Assembly (NCBI GenBank): GCA_022825895.1
Contig: JAJDVX010000024.1
Coordinates: 36,557-100,556, forward strand
Reading direction: 5' to 3'
From: Chloroflexota bacterium
GTDB taxonomy: Bacteria; Chloroflexota; UBA11872
DNA length: 64,000 nt
Under the pieces are notes generated by a model, which made no database searches, was not told the DNA's origin, and worked only from the letters and a program-made list of their open reading frames with translations. Below, piece by piece: positions 26,883 to 35,722 of the stretch. Positions within the stretch are counted from its first letter, which is position 1, and each line of letters begins with the position of its first letter. A program made the position numbers and the translations under genes.

Positions 26883-27209
26883 ATGCACGACCACGCGCTC
26901 GATCATGAAGTGTTGGATGACATCGTGCACCGTGTCATCGAGGTGGCGCAGCCAGAGAAACTCATTCTCTTCGGCTCCGCGGCACGGGGCGAGATGGGCC
27001 CGAGCAGCGACATTGACCTGCTGATTGTCAAAGACGCCGACGACACGCGCGGCCTTTCTACGCAGATCCATCGCAAGCTTCGCGGCGTGCGGATCGCCGT
27101 CGACGCCATCGTCGTCGCCCCGGCGCACGTGGAGCGCTACAAGGACAGCCATGCGCCGGTGATCAAACCTGCCTTGCGGGAGGGAACGGTGGTCTACGAA
27201 GCCGCCTGA
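26883..27209 (+). CDS. MNT-type minimal nucleotidyltransferase (antitoxin-like)
   Basis: A 108-residue protein with the nucleotidyltransferase motif LFGSAARGEMGPSSDIDLLI: the GS loop, and two Asp of the DxD metal site, then a third strand AVDAIVVAPAHVE. Such MNT proteins pair with HEPN RNases as toxin-antitoxin modules, where the MNT enzyme adenylylates and silences the HEPN toxin. The next frame downstream is a HEPN relative, so the pair fits, but that partner carries a stop codon. The MNT gene itself is intact. It is not a CD-NTase: it is too short and lacks the OAS-like core extension. Confidence 0.8.
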   Translation: MHDHALDHEVLDDIVHRVIEVAQPEKLILFGSAARGEMGPSSDIDLLIVKDADDTRGLSTQIHRKLRGVRIAVDAIVVAPAHVERYKDSHAPVIKPALREGTVVYEAA

Positions 27210-27210
27210 G

Positions 27211-27489
27211 CGTTACCCACCCGACGACCCGCGGGAGTGGCTCAATCGCGCCCGCAGAAGTCTGGCCAGGTAAGCGGATCGTCTCCCAGCCGTGTACCTC
27301 GAAGATTTCTGCTTCGATGCTCAGCAGGTTGCGGAAGATGCCATAAAGGCCCTGTTGATTGCGTGCGGCGTTGAGTTTCCCTACGTGCACGACATGAGCC
27401 TGTTACTGACGTTGCTCGAGGACGCTGGCGAGTCGGTGCCAGAGCCTTCGCCCTTCCTTCCGGAGATTCGAGTACGAACGCAGGCTTGA
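27211..27489 (+). pseudogene. HEPN-domain protein interrupted by a stop codon
   Basis: Directly after the MNT gene one frame reads RYPPDDPREWLNRARRSLAR, a TAA at 27271-27273, then in the same frame ADRLPAVYLEDFCFDAQQVAEDAIKALLI and FPYVHDMSLLLTLLEDAG. This is the standard HEPN (PF05168) sequence with one nonsense codon, and the tail after VPEPSPFLPEIR also departs from the family and stops early. A shortened product could start at GTG 27292 but would lack the first helix. So the presumed toxin is inactive while its MNT partner survives. Confidence 0.7.
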
Positions 27490-27986
27490 AGTCAACGAGT
27501 TGGGTCCGTCGACCGGTATATCAGTGCAAGTCGGTTAACCACCGTAGGAACAACCTGCTGGATGTGCCAGCAACTGACAACTGCTTTGGGACCCTGACGC
27601 TCCAGAACACAAGGCTAGGCCTTCGCGATGCCGTCACAGGGCATTCCGACTGCAACCGAAGCCCCGGTTCCAAGCCAGTGAGATTCCCGCAGCCCGAGGC
27701 CAGCAGGTAGGTAGGCCCTTAGGTCACCCCAGCTGCATCCGCGAATCCGGATCGGTATCCAGGACTCCAGCGCATTGCGCTAGGTGAAGCGGTCGACCAC
27801 GTTTGAGTAGGGGTCGAGCCGCAGTCACGCCATGCACGGAACTTGCGTCGAGCCCTCCGGAATTTGCCGACAAGGTATCTATGACCGCCAAAGCGTGACA
27901 TCGTCGGCCAAGAGAGATGATCACTCCCTAGCGTATATCCATTACTGCAAAAATTGGATATGCTCCGATCCTCGACGTAAGATTAC
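27490..27986. other. No gene seen between the MNT/HEPN and AbiE modules
   Basis: About 500 bp with no recognisable frame. The last 60 bp before the AbiEi gene are AT-richer (around 27930-27985) and probably hold its promoter, but I could not define clean -35 and -10 boxes. Confidence 0.4.
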
Positions 27987-28871
27987 GTGGGAATGGACTC
28001 TTTTGAGGGACGAGAACCCCGCCGAAGTCGCATGCGATCTGTGACAAAGCCGAAGCAGTCCCTCGTCGGCATCGAGCTGGTCCGGCACCTTGCGGCCTCT
28101 GGTGACCGCATTTTCTCCACGAGCAGGGCTCGCGAAGCAGCACCGAACGTCGGGCTCAATGACGCCTACCTCTCCGAAGCTCTCCACCACCTGCGACGAA
28201 ATGGCTGGATCGTTCCGCTGCGCCGAGGACTCCACGCGCTGTCATCCGCGGTCCCCGGCGTTGCCCCAGTCCACGAGTTTGAGATTGCGGATGCTCTTGT
28301 CTCGCCGGCCGCAATCTCCCATTGGTCGGCCCTCCATCATCACGGTCTCACCAATCAAGTGCCTCGCGACGTGTTTGTCCTCACGACCACGGAAGCGTCG
28401 ATTCCGCGCACCCGTACCGCGAAGGCCAAGCCTCCGAGGGCTGGCTATGTCATCGGAGACACGACGTATCGCTTTATCCAAGTGCAGCCCAGCCGCTTCT
28501 TTGGCACCGAGCAGATTTGGGTCGGCGATGCTCGCGTAGCACTCACAACTGTCGAACGCTCACTGCTGGACGGGCTTGCTAGACCCCACTACTGCGGCGA
28601 CATCTTCGAGGTCATCGACGCCTTTCGAGCGTCCCTGGATCGCTTGGACATTGACCGAATTGTTCGATATGCGTCGAGGCTCGATGACGCAATCGCGAAA
28701 CGCCTCGGCTGGGTGCTCGAACATCACGGCGTTCGGACGCCCGCGATCGACTGGCTCGCGGCTCGTTCGATCCGAGGCTACCGGCTACTCGATCCGACGG
28801 GCCCACGCCGGGGTCGCTGCAATCGCCGCTGGATGATCCAAGAAAACCAGTCCTCCCCACTCGGACCGTGA
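27987..28871 (+). CDS. abiEi: AbiEi-family antitoxin / transcriptional regulator
   Basis: A 294-residue protein (about 280 if the ATG at 28032 is used). The N-terminal winged helix (LNDAYLSEALHHLRRNGWIV followed by RRGLHALS) is followed by the AbiEi body (SPAAISHWSALHHHGLTNQVP, then VFVLTT and LTTVERSLLDGLARPHYCG). AbiEi represses its own operon and counteracts the nucleotidyltransferase toxin AbiEii in type IV toxin-antitoxin pairs. It overlaps the toxin gene by GTGA (4 bp), so the two are coupled. Start uncertain, because no candidate has a clear ribosome binding site. Confidence 0.8.
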   Translation: MGMDSFEGREPRRSRMRSVTKPKQSLVGIELVRHLAASGDRIFSTSRAREAAPNVGLNDAYLSEALHHLRRNGWIVPLRRGLHALSSAVPGVAPVHEFEIADALVSPAAISHWSALHHHGLTNQVPRDVFVLTTTEASIPRTRTAKAKPPRAGYVIGDTTYRFIQVQPSRFFGTEQIWVGDARVALTTVERSLLDGLARPHYCGDIFEVIDAFRASLDRLDIDRIVRYASRLDDAIAKRLGWVLEHHGVRTPAIDWLAARSIRGYRLLDPTGPRRGRCNRRWMIQENQSSPLGP

Positions 28872-29779
28872 GGCCACTTCGACTGCGCCTCGAGGATGCG
28901 CGTCGGCGTCTCGGAGCACCATGGCAAGTCCTTGAACGCGACTACTTGCTCTCGTGGATATTGGCCGGCATAGGGGAAGTGCCAACGCTTCGAGCCACAC
29001 TGGTGTTCAAAGGCGGCACAGCCCTTCGCAAGTGCTACTTCGGCGACTACCGCCTGTCAGAAGACCTGGACTTCTCGGGTCTGTCCGGAGTGCCAACCGG
29101 CGCCACCTTGAGCCAGATGGTCAATGACGCCTGCGCGGCCGCTGCCCGACTCCTGGACCCTTACGCGCCGGTGCAGATCACTGCAGAGCCCTATATGGAA
29201 CGAGAGCCACATCCACGCGGGCAAGAGGCCTTTACGATTCGAGCACGCCTTCCGTGGCAGCCCGAACGCCTGACACGAGTCATGCTGGAGATCACCGTGG
29301 ACGAGCCTGTCCTGTGGCCGGTCAAGCCGCGACGAGTCATTCACGACTACGGCGAACCACTGGCTGCGGACGTTCAGGTCTACGCTCTGGAAGAAATCGT
29401 TGCCGAAAAGCTGCGGGCCATCTTGCAGCAAGTCGCCCATATCAAGAATCGTGGATGGAGCCGTTCAAGAGCTCGCGACTACTACGACCTGTGGCGTGTG
29501 CTGGAGACGTACCACGACCAGCTAGACCAGACCGGATTTCGTGACTTGCTACTAGAAAAGTGTGCAGTCCGAAACGTCGCCTTTGCCGGACCTGGGGATT
29601 TCTTCGACAGCGGCCTGCTCACGGAAGTCGAGAGGACATGGATTCAATGGCTTGGTCCTTTGGTGCCAGAACTACCGCAGTTCGCTGCCGTTGTTGACGA
29701 AGCGCGCCCGCGGGTGACGGCACTTCTGCTGAATGCCGATGACCAAAACGGACCGAGGAACGGCTGCTCGACGCCTTAA
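28868..29779 (+). CDS. abiEii: AbiEii-family nucleotidyltransferase toxin
   Basis: A 303-residue protein with the AbiEii/AbiGii signature: LVFKGGTALRKCYF (glycine loop), YRLSEDLDFSG (metal-binding acidic pair), then a strand-helix stretch with LEEIVAEKLRAIL and RARDYYDLWRVLE. These enzymes transfer nucleotides to tRNA or related targets and stop translation, which gives phage abortive infection. All motif residues are present, so this copy should be active, in contrast to the frameshifted copy at 37.1-38.0 kb. The last residues are separated from the integrase by a 130-bp gap with a strong hairpin. Confidence 0.8.
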   Translation: MRPLRLRLEDARRRLGAPWQVLERDYLLSWILAGIGEVPTLRATLVFKGGTALRKCYFGDYRLSEDLDFSGLSGVPTGATLSQMVNDACAAAARLLDPYAPVQITAEPYMEREPHPRGQEAFTIRARLPWQPERLTRVMLEITVDEPVLWPVKPRRVIHDYGEPLAADVQVYALEEIVAEKLRAILQQVAHIKNRGWSRSRARDYYDLWRVLETYHDQLDQTGFRDLLLEKCAVRNVAFAGPGDFFDSGLLTEVERTWIQWLGPLVPELPQFAAVVDEARPRVTALLLNADDQNGPRNGCSTP

Positions 29780-29850
29780 ACAACAATGGCGTGGTTGCAC
29801 GCAAGGGTAGCCAGTGGCAGGCGATGGCTTGTAGACGCAACCGAAGCTCC

Positions 29851-29893
29851 GCTTCCAGTCCACCCGGGTGCGCATACCCGGTGGACCGGAAGC
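29851..29893. terminator. Strong inverted repeat between the AbiE module and the integrase
   Basis: The arms GCTTCCAGTCCACCCGGGT and ACCCGGTGGACCGGAAGC pair along 17-18 bp with one mismatch and one bulge, closing a 6-nt loop (GCGCAT). It lies 16 bp beyond the stop of the leftward integrase and 70 bp beyond the rightward abiEii stop, so it may terminate both. There is no T-run. It could equally be an integrase-related site at the element edge. Confidence 0.5.
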
Positions 29894-29908
29894 CGCAGGA
29901 CCGCTAGG

Positions 29909-31030
29909 TCATACGGGGACATCCGCGGTTGCTGATAGGTAGGCGTCGAGATCCTGTGCTGCAGCCCGCTGGGACGTCGGCAGGGCGTGGGCGTAGAGGT
30001 TCGCCGTCGTCGTCTTGGTTCGATGTCCGAGGCGCTCACTGACCACCGGGAGGGAGTGTCCGCGTGCCAGCAGCAGCGAGGCGTGGGTGTGACGGAGATC
30101 GTGCAGCCGCGTCGTCGAGGGGAGTCCCGTCCGCTCGAATGCCGCCTTGACCCATCGGTGCAGCGTGCTGACGTGCAGCGGCGAGCCCGCGGCGCTGGTG
30201 AACACCAGGCCCCGATCGGCGTAGACGCCCTCCGCTCGAAGCTGCGCCGCCTGACATCGCAAGGCCGATAGAGCAAGCGGCCCCAAGTCCACGCGGCGCT
30301 CCTGGTGAGTCTTGGTTGGTCCCAGCACCAGGCCTTGGCCGGACACCGGCGTCAGGCTGCGACGCACGATCACGAATCTGCCGTCGAAATCGACATCCGA
30401 CCAACTCAGGCCCAATAGTTCGCCTCGTCGCAGCCCGCTAAGCACCGCAAGCACGAGAAGCGGATAGACCGGATACGGCTCATTGGTCTCGAAGAGACGG
30501 CGTATCGCTGGTCGGTCAAGCACGGTGACCGAGCGCATCGGGATGCGCGGCAGTTCGACACGGACCGCCGTGTTGCGCGCAACCAACTGCCAGGTGACCG
30601 CCTGGGCCAACGCCTTCTGAATGACCGCGTGAATCAGATGCACCGTCGCCGGCGCGAGACCCTGGTCCACTGCGCGATCGCACAGGCCCTGGACGTCGAC
30701 CGGAGAAACAAGACGTAACTGCAGGCGTCCGAGATCGGGAATGATGCACCTGGCCACGATGCCTGCGTATCGGGTATAGGTGCCGGGCTGCCGGTGCAAG
30801 CGCACGTGTGGCAGCCAGCGGTTCTGAAGGTAGTCGGCAAGCGGTTCCCGGCCGCCGCTCGCGGCTACGCCGAGTTCAACCTCCAGATGAAGGTTGGTCG
30901 CGACACGTTCAGCGTCCCGGCGTGTGCCCCGGACAGTGCGCGATCGATAACGCTTGCGACCGCTGGAGTCGCGGCCCTCATACACGCGAACTCGCCACGC
31001 CCCTCGACGTACACGTTGAATCGAAGCCAT
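29909..31030 (-). CDS. Tyrosine site-specific integrase
   Basis: A 373-residue phage/ICE-type integrase. The N-terminal arm-binding part (VRVYEGRDSSGRKRYRSRTV) and a core-binding domain precede the catalytic domain, whose residues are visible: Arg in SGLRRGELLGL, His-x-x-Arg in LHDLRHTHASLL, His in ERLGHRTKTTT and the Tyr of LYAHALP. It inserts or excises the mobile element by recombining attP with a chromosomal att site, usually a tRNA gene. It is transcribed leftward and is the last gene of the leftward block that holds RadC, MoxR/VWA, AbiE, Tad and VirD4-like genes, so the element most likely extends to the right from here. No tRNA lies at its end. Confidence 0.9.
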   Translation of the reverse strand: MASIQRVRRGAWRVRVYEGRDSSGRKRYRSRTVRGTRRDAERVATNLHLEVELGVAASGGREPLADYLQNRWLPHVRLHRQPGTYTRYAGIVARCIIPDLGRLQLRLVSPVDVQGLCDRAVDQGLAPATVHLIHAVIQKALAQAVTWQLVARNTAVRVELPRIPMRSVTVLDRPAIRRLFETNEPYPVYPLLVLAVLSGLRRGELLGLSWSDVDFDGRFVIVRRSLTPVSGQGLVLGPTKTHQERRVDLGPLALSALRCQAAQLRAEGVYADRGLVFTSAAGSPLHVSTLHRWVKAAFERTGLPSTTRLHDLRHTHASLLLARGHSLPVVSERLGHRTKTTTANLYAHALPTSQRAAAQDLDAYLSATADVPV

Positions 31031-31523
31031 GAGTTCATCACCTTTGAATTGGCGTCCGGGATGTCGACGTGCGCATCAACCGGATCTGGGAATTGCTGTG
31101 CCGCAAGGTCGCGACAGATGAGTCGTGGACCACCAGGTGGCTCGACGAGTTGAGACGTCGAGCCCCGCACCGGACTCCGCGGCCCGCAGTCGCTGCGCAG
31201 CATTCGTAGAGAACGAGATTCACGGCACCGGATCTGGCACCGATCGCAAAGTGGTCGTCGATCCGTTGGCAACCGACGGCAGCTGAGTCCGCGCTCGGTT
31301 CGAGCCAGCGTCGCTTCGCTTCGCAACGACTGGCGGGCACCGCGAGATTGCGTGCCCACCGTGCCGAGGCTGGCCAGCGCCGAAGTGATAGCCACCGCGA
31401 GTGGCGGCGAAGCCACACTCAGAATCACCGGCCCGCCGGACTCGGCTCCTGCACATGGCGAACACATCGGTGCCGCAACTGCGTGGGCAGACGCATGGCA
31501 TGGAGTCGGTCCGGCTCGGCCGG
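31031..31523. other. No gene seen between integrase and RadC-like gene
   Basis: About 490 bp; the frames on both strands are shadows of each other without motifs. It should contain the integrase promoter, reading leftward, but I cannot define it. Confidence 0.4.
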
Positions 31524-32033
31524 TCACGGCATAAGGCCGTGATCCTTCAGACTCAGGGCCCGGTCCCCACCGATGATCACGTGATCCAGCACCTGGATGC
31601 CGAGCAGATCGGCCGCTTCGACCAGGACGCGCGTCAGCGCCGCGTCCTCGGCACTGGGCGTCGGGTCGCCGCTGGGATGGTTGTGGCAGACGATGAGGCG
31701 AGGGATGGCCTCCACCACCGCTGGCCGCAGCACCTCGGCGGGCCGGACCAACGCGGCCCGCACGTTGCCCTGGTAAATCACGCGCTGGCCAACGACGCGG
31801 TGCTTGGTGTCGAGCAGCAGCACTCGCACCTGTTCCTGGGCGAGACCTGCCATCTCCGGCGCCACCAGGCGCCGGACATCGTCGGGACACTGGATGGCAA
31901 GCCGCCCGTCGGTGTCTCGTCCCGGCTGCGTCTCGACGCCGTAGCGCAATGTCAACTCGTGCAACACGCGCAGGTTGGACCGCAGCGCGTCCAACAGGAG
32001 ATCGTCGTGGCTTGATTTCGTTGTCTCGGGCAT
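31524..32033 (-). CDS. RadC-like JAB/JAMM-domain protein
   Basis: The ATG at 32031-32033 follows AGGAGGGCGAC, a strong ribosome binding site, and gives 169 residues. The RadC (DUF2466) core has the metal motif HNHPSGDPTPSAED (two His and Asp) after VRVLLLDTKHRVVGQ and RLIVC. RadC-like proteins are very often carried by integrative elements and plasmids; their molecular role is still unclear (a DNA-repair role was not confirmed). Here it sits just upstream of the integrase in the same direction and belongs to the element. Confidence 0.85.
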   Translation of the reverse strand: MPETTKSSHDDLLLDALRSNLRVLHELTLRYGVETQPGRDTDGRLAIQCPDDVRRLVAPEMAGLAQEQVRVLLLDTKHRVVGQRVIYQGNVRAALVRPAEVLRPAVVEAIPRLIVCHNHPSGDPTPSAEDAALTRVLVEAADLLGIQVLDHVIIGGDRALSLKDHGLMP

Positions 32034-32395
32034 GTCGCCCTCCTGTGTGTGTCGTATGAATGAGCGCGAGGCGGCCGACGGTCCGAGCGCCCCGCAGCAA
32101 GCGGTGATGCCGGGCGTGGACGCGGAACCGCGGCGCCTCGTGTCCCGGCACGCCAGGGGCACGACGCCGGCCGGCACGTCCCCCACGCGAGATGCCCGGG
32201 ACTCCAGCCATCGCACACACGCCAGCCGCCGGATCGTTTCGGGCGCGTTGAACGCCGGCACCCTCGAGGCAGCGTCTGTCGGCCGCGGAACCATCGGGCC
32301 TACGTCACGTCGGTCGCCGGTTCGTTCGATGGGTGCACCGGTCGTTGCGCTGCGGGGGCTGGCGCCCTGCCGGGCCCCAGCCACCCGAGTTGCGT
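32034..32395. other. No gene seen upstream of the RadC-like gene
   Basis: 362 bp between the VWA gene and RadC. Apart from the RadC ribosome binding site nothing specific is visible; the right part has GC-rich inverted segments (GGCTGG/CCAGCC) that might form a hairpin at the VWA gene end. Confidence 0.4.
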
Positions 32396-33919
32396 TCAGC
32401 GCCGCCGGAACGTATTCACCACCCCGGCCAGCATCGGCGCCAGCACCGCCGGCGTCGGGCAGTCGATGAAGCGACCGGCAAACAGCTCGCGCATGGCCGC
32501 GCGGTTCTTGGCCTCCAGCGCCACGCCCAACCCCAGCACCTCGATCCGGGCGTCGGCGGCACAGGCATTCAACTGGCGGACCTTTGTGTCGTCCTCGGGC
32601 TCCCCGTCGTGGATGAGCACCAAGACCTTCAGGGCCTCCGGCCGCGGGCGCATTTGGGCCAGGAGCGCCTCGTAGGACAGGCCGATCCGCGTCCCCGTGT
32701 TCGCGTGCAGCCCCGCCAGCCGGGCGAGCGTCTGCTCCGAGGCCTCGCCGTCACGCACGATCGGCGTGGCGCCCTCGAACGCCGTCACCGCGTGCCAGAT
32801 GCCCAGCTCGGCACAGGCCAGATGCAGCGTGGCCGTCGCCAACCGCGCCGCCTCCATTGCCGCCCCCTGCATCGATCCCGACCGGTCGAGCAGCACCCCC
32901 ACGGCCACCGACGCGGGGTCCGGCTGCGGCTCGGCCGCCCGCACGAACGGCGTGGCGTCCTGGCTGCGGATCGCCGCCCGCACGCTGAGGCGCCCGTGCC
33001 GATCCGACCACTCCGGCGCCTGCGCAAGCTCCGGCAGCGCGAGCCGCGCCACCAGTTCACTGGCCAGCGGTTCCGCCGCCCGCAGCAGCGGCCCGGGCGG
33101 GGCCAGGGTCCAGTCAGCGGGCTCGCCCGCGCCCACCACGCCAACCGGCAGGTCATCGTCGCCGGCCTGCGGCTCGCCAGGCCCCTGCCACGCGGCGGCG
33201 CCGCCCGGCCGCGGTTCGGCGGCATCTTTCCGCGTGCCACGGCCCGGCGCGACCAGGACCAGGACGCGGTCGGGCATCACCGGCCCCAGCCCGAGGATCC
33301 GCACAATCTGGTCCGCCAGGTCGTATACCCGCCCGGTGTCCGGGGCTGCCCAGGCGCGTTCCACCAACGGGCGCACCCGCCGCCACAGGCCGCGATTGCG
33401 CGGCGACAGGCGCCCCTTCAAGGGCTCGCCCAGCCGCTGCGCCCAGCGCCAGTGCAGCGCCGCGACGATGACCCAGCGCGGATCGTCCGGGTCCTGCAGG
33501 TCGTCGCGCGGCTCGCCCAGCGGGGTGACGGCGGCGAACGAGGCCCGGCAGACCGCCGTCAGTGCCCCACGCACCGACCAGAACTGGCTGCCCATGATGC
33601 GCTCGATCCGCTCGTCCTCCAGGCAGTTGGCCACCTGCTTGACGACCGGGGCGACATCGACCCGGGGCGTCGTGTAGCGGGCATGGCCCACCTCGTGCAC
33701 CAGCAGCCCCCGCGTGATCAGGTATTGCTGCCGCGGGGGGCCCGCGATGGCCACGGGGTTGACCGCAATCGCGCGTTGGCCGAAGTCGCACACGCCGACC
33801 TGGCAGATGCGCGGATCCACTGTCAGCGCCACCGAGAAGGCGTGCGGGCCGAGAAACGATTTGGCGAACGTCACGAGCTGGCGCTCGACGCTCGGCCACT
33901 GCCACCATTGCACCGTCAT
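32396..33919 (-). CDS. VWA-domain protein with N-terminal HEXXH metallopeptidase-like domain
   Basis: A 507-residue protein starting at an ATG preceded by GGAGGACAACGG. The N-terminal part has LLVHEVGHARYT, an HEXXH zinc motif as in DUF2201-type metallopeptidase-like domains. The C-terminal part is a von Willebrand A domain with MIDAS motif GVLLDRSGSMQG near residue 343 and further elements TGTRIGLSYEALL and VLVLIHDGEPEDD. It lies 80 bp downstream of a MoxR-type ATPase gene on the same strand; MoxR/VWA pairs work as chaperone-like machines (CobS/CobT, NorQ/NorD). On a mobile element the pair may serve maturation of a transfer protein or be part of a counter-invasion module, which is inference. 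Confidence 0.8.
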   Translation of the reverse strand: MTVQWWQWPSVERQLVTFAKSFLGPHAFSVALTVDPRICQVGVCDFGQRAIAVNPVAIAGPPRQQYLITRGLLVHEVGHARYTTPRVDVAPVVKQVANCLEDERIERIMGSQFWSVRGALTAVCRASFAAVTPLGEPRDDLQDPDDPRWVIVAALHWRWAQRLGEPLKGRLSPRNRGLWRRVRPLVERAWAAPDTGRVYDLADQIVRILGLGPVMPDRVLVLVAPGRGTRKDAAEPRPGGAAAWQGPGEPQAGDDDLPVGVVGAGEPADWTLAPPGPLLRAAEPLASELVARLALPELAQAPEWSDRHGRLSVRAAIRSQDATPFVRAAEPQPDPASVAVGVLLDRSGSMQGAAMEAARLATATLHLACAELGIWHAVTAFEGATPIVRDGEASEQTLARLAGLHANTGTRIGLSYEALLAQMRPRPEALKVLVLIHDGEPEDDTKVRQLNACAADARIEVLGLGVALEAKNRAAMRELFAGRFIDCPTPAVLAPMLAGVVNTFRRR

Positions 33920-34000
33920 CCGTTGTCCTCCATGAGAAATGGGCGAGGCCCGCGCGGGGTGCCCGCACGGGCCTCATGGGTCGTTATGTCAAGCGGCGAG

Positions 34001-35605
34001 TCAGACGCCCGCCGGTCGGTGGTTGGCCACCATCTGCAGCAGCAGGTCGCGCGTCTCGACGTTGACGCGACCGTCCGAGTCGCGGCCGGCCACGCCCGGC
34101 AGCCACGTCAGCAGCGCCGCGTCGGCCAGGATCCGGCCCGGATCGCCCGCCCCCTGCAAGGGCTCCTTGACCAAGGCGCCCCAGGCCAGCAGCCCGCGCG
34201 GCGACATGTCCGCCGGCAGCTGCCGGGTGCGCCGCAGCGAGCGCGTTTCCTGGGCCACCCGGGCCATCCAGGTGGCCACTGTGGCCGGGATCCCCGTGTG
34301 CTGGCGCACCAGCCGGGCCTCCGCCTTCGGCTCCAGGTAATCAAACTCCAGCGTCATCGGGAAGCGGTCCGCCAGCGCCGCGTCAATGGGGTTGACCAGG
34401 TAGCCCTGCCCCTGGTTCATGGCCATGACCACCATGAACCCATCCGCCGCCTGCACCTCGCGCGAGCCATGCTCGGTCAGCACCAGCACCCGCCGCGAGA
34501 TCGCGCCCAGCAGCACGTTCAAGGTCTTGCCGGGCATGCGGTTGGCTTCGTCCACGAAGAGCACCTGGCCCCGGCGCATCGCCTGCGTCAGCGGCCCGTC
34601 AGCCCACGCATACCGGGCCGACGCGCCCGCGCTCTCGAGCTCGTCGCCGCCTGCCAGACGACAGGCGAGTTCGGCCTGCAGCGCGAACGGATCCGTCGCC
34701 GCCCGTTGGTCCGGCACATAGCCGCCCAGCAGGTCCACCGGCTGCATCGCCTCGTGGCCTTCCACCGTCCGCAGTTCGCGGTGGGCATACCCGGCCGCCT
34801 CGGTCGCGCAGAGCGACTTCCCCGTCCCCCGCGGGCCCACCAGCATGGCGTGCAGGCCGCGCTCGACGGCCAGCACTAACTGCCCCAGCTGGGGCCCCTG
34901 GAACGTGGCCCCCTCGACGCGCCGCGTCAGTGCCTCCGGCAGCCGGCTCGGCACCACCAGCCCGGTGTCCCGGTACACCGCCAGCGCCTCAGGATCCGTC
35001 AGCAGCGGCGCCAGGTCGTCGGACGTTGGATCCGGCGTGGCGGTGCAGGTCGATTCGACCTCCAGCGGCCGCCGCCGCTCGCGGCCCGGCAGCGGCTCCT
35101 GGTCCCGATAGATCAGCCAATACCACAGTTCGTCCGCCGCCCGCGCCAACGGCACCGCCAGCGTATGGTCCAACTCCCGCTCGGCGGCCGCCCACGCCTC
35201 CAGCAGCGCCTGCCAGGCGTCGAGCAGATCGGTGGCCCGCTTCCGCTGCGCCACCGCCTCGAGCAGCGCCACCAGCCCCAGGTCGGCATCCAGCCGGCGC
35301 AGCCCGTCCAGGCGCGGCCAGGCGAAGCGCAGCACCCGCTCACCGCGCGTGTGCCGCCGCGGCCGCCGCCGCACCCACACCCCGGGCTGATCGCCGACCC
35401 GGGTGCGGGCCTCCAACACGTCGCCGCGCAGCGCGGCGATCACGGCCTCGGCGATCGGGATCACACAGGGCGCCTCGCCCTCGCGTCGCCGGGCCGTCCC
35501 CGGCAATGGCTGCCCGGCGGTCCACGGCACCAGCGGCGACGTGGTCTTGCCGTTCCGTAATTCCTGCTCGATCTCCCATAAACCCGCAAACCATCGGCGT
35601 GCCAT
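34001..35605 (-). CDS. MoxR-type AAA+ ATPase
   Basis: The ATG at 35605 has GGGAGGAGCCCG in front, better than the longer frame starting at 35671, and gives 534 residues. The first ~220 residues are unrecognised and helical. The AAA+ core has Walker A VGPRGTGKSLC near residue 258, Walker B QVLFVDEANRMPG, a FMVVMAMNQGQGYLVNPID sensor stretch and an arginine-finger region ALADRFPMTLEFDY. This is the MoxR/CobS pattern. It is followed by the VWA gene, its usual partner, so they likely act as one remodelling complex. Start choice rests on the ribosome binding site. Confidence 0.8.
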   Translation of the reverse strand: MARRWFAGLWEIEQELRNGKTTSPLVPWTAGQPLPGTARRREGEAPCVIPIAEAVIAALRGDVLEARTRVGDQPGVWVRRRPRRHTRGERVLRFAWPRLDGLRRLDADLGLVALLEAVAQRKRATDLLDAWQALLEAWAAAERELDHTLAVPLARAADELWYWLIYRDQEPLPGRERRRPLEVESTCTATPDPTSDDLAPLLTDPEALAVYRDTGLVVPSRLPEALTRRVEGATFQGPQLGQLVLAVERGLHAMLVGPRGTGKSLCATEAAGYAHRELRTVEGHEAMQPVDLLGGYVPDQRAATDPFALQAELACRLAGGDELESAGASARYAWADGPLTQAMRRGQVLFVDEANRMPGKTLNVLLGAISRRVLVLTEHGSREVQAADGFMVVMAMNQGQGYLVNPIDAALADRFPMTLEFDYLEPKAEARLVRQHTGIPATVATWMARVAQETRSLRRTRQLPADMSPRGLLAWGALVKEPLQGAGDPGRILADAALLTWLPGVAGRDSDGRVNVETRDLLLQMVANHRPAGV

Positions 35606-35722
35606 CGGGCTCCTCCCGTTCCGTCTCGTCATGGCCCACCCGCACGGGCCCGGCCCTCCGGGGGCCGGCACTCCCCGTGCGGGCGCCGCGCCCCCCGGCA
35701 GGGGCGCTTCACAGTGGCGCGA

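Noticed and set aside
32333..34879. 848-codon plus-strand open frame
   Set aside because: Runs antisense through the VWA and MoxR genes, which have intact family motifs on the minus strand; composition (His/Arg/Pro/Gln) is typical of an antisense shadow.
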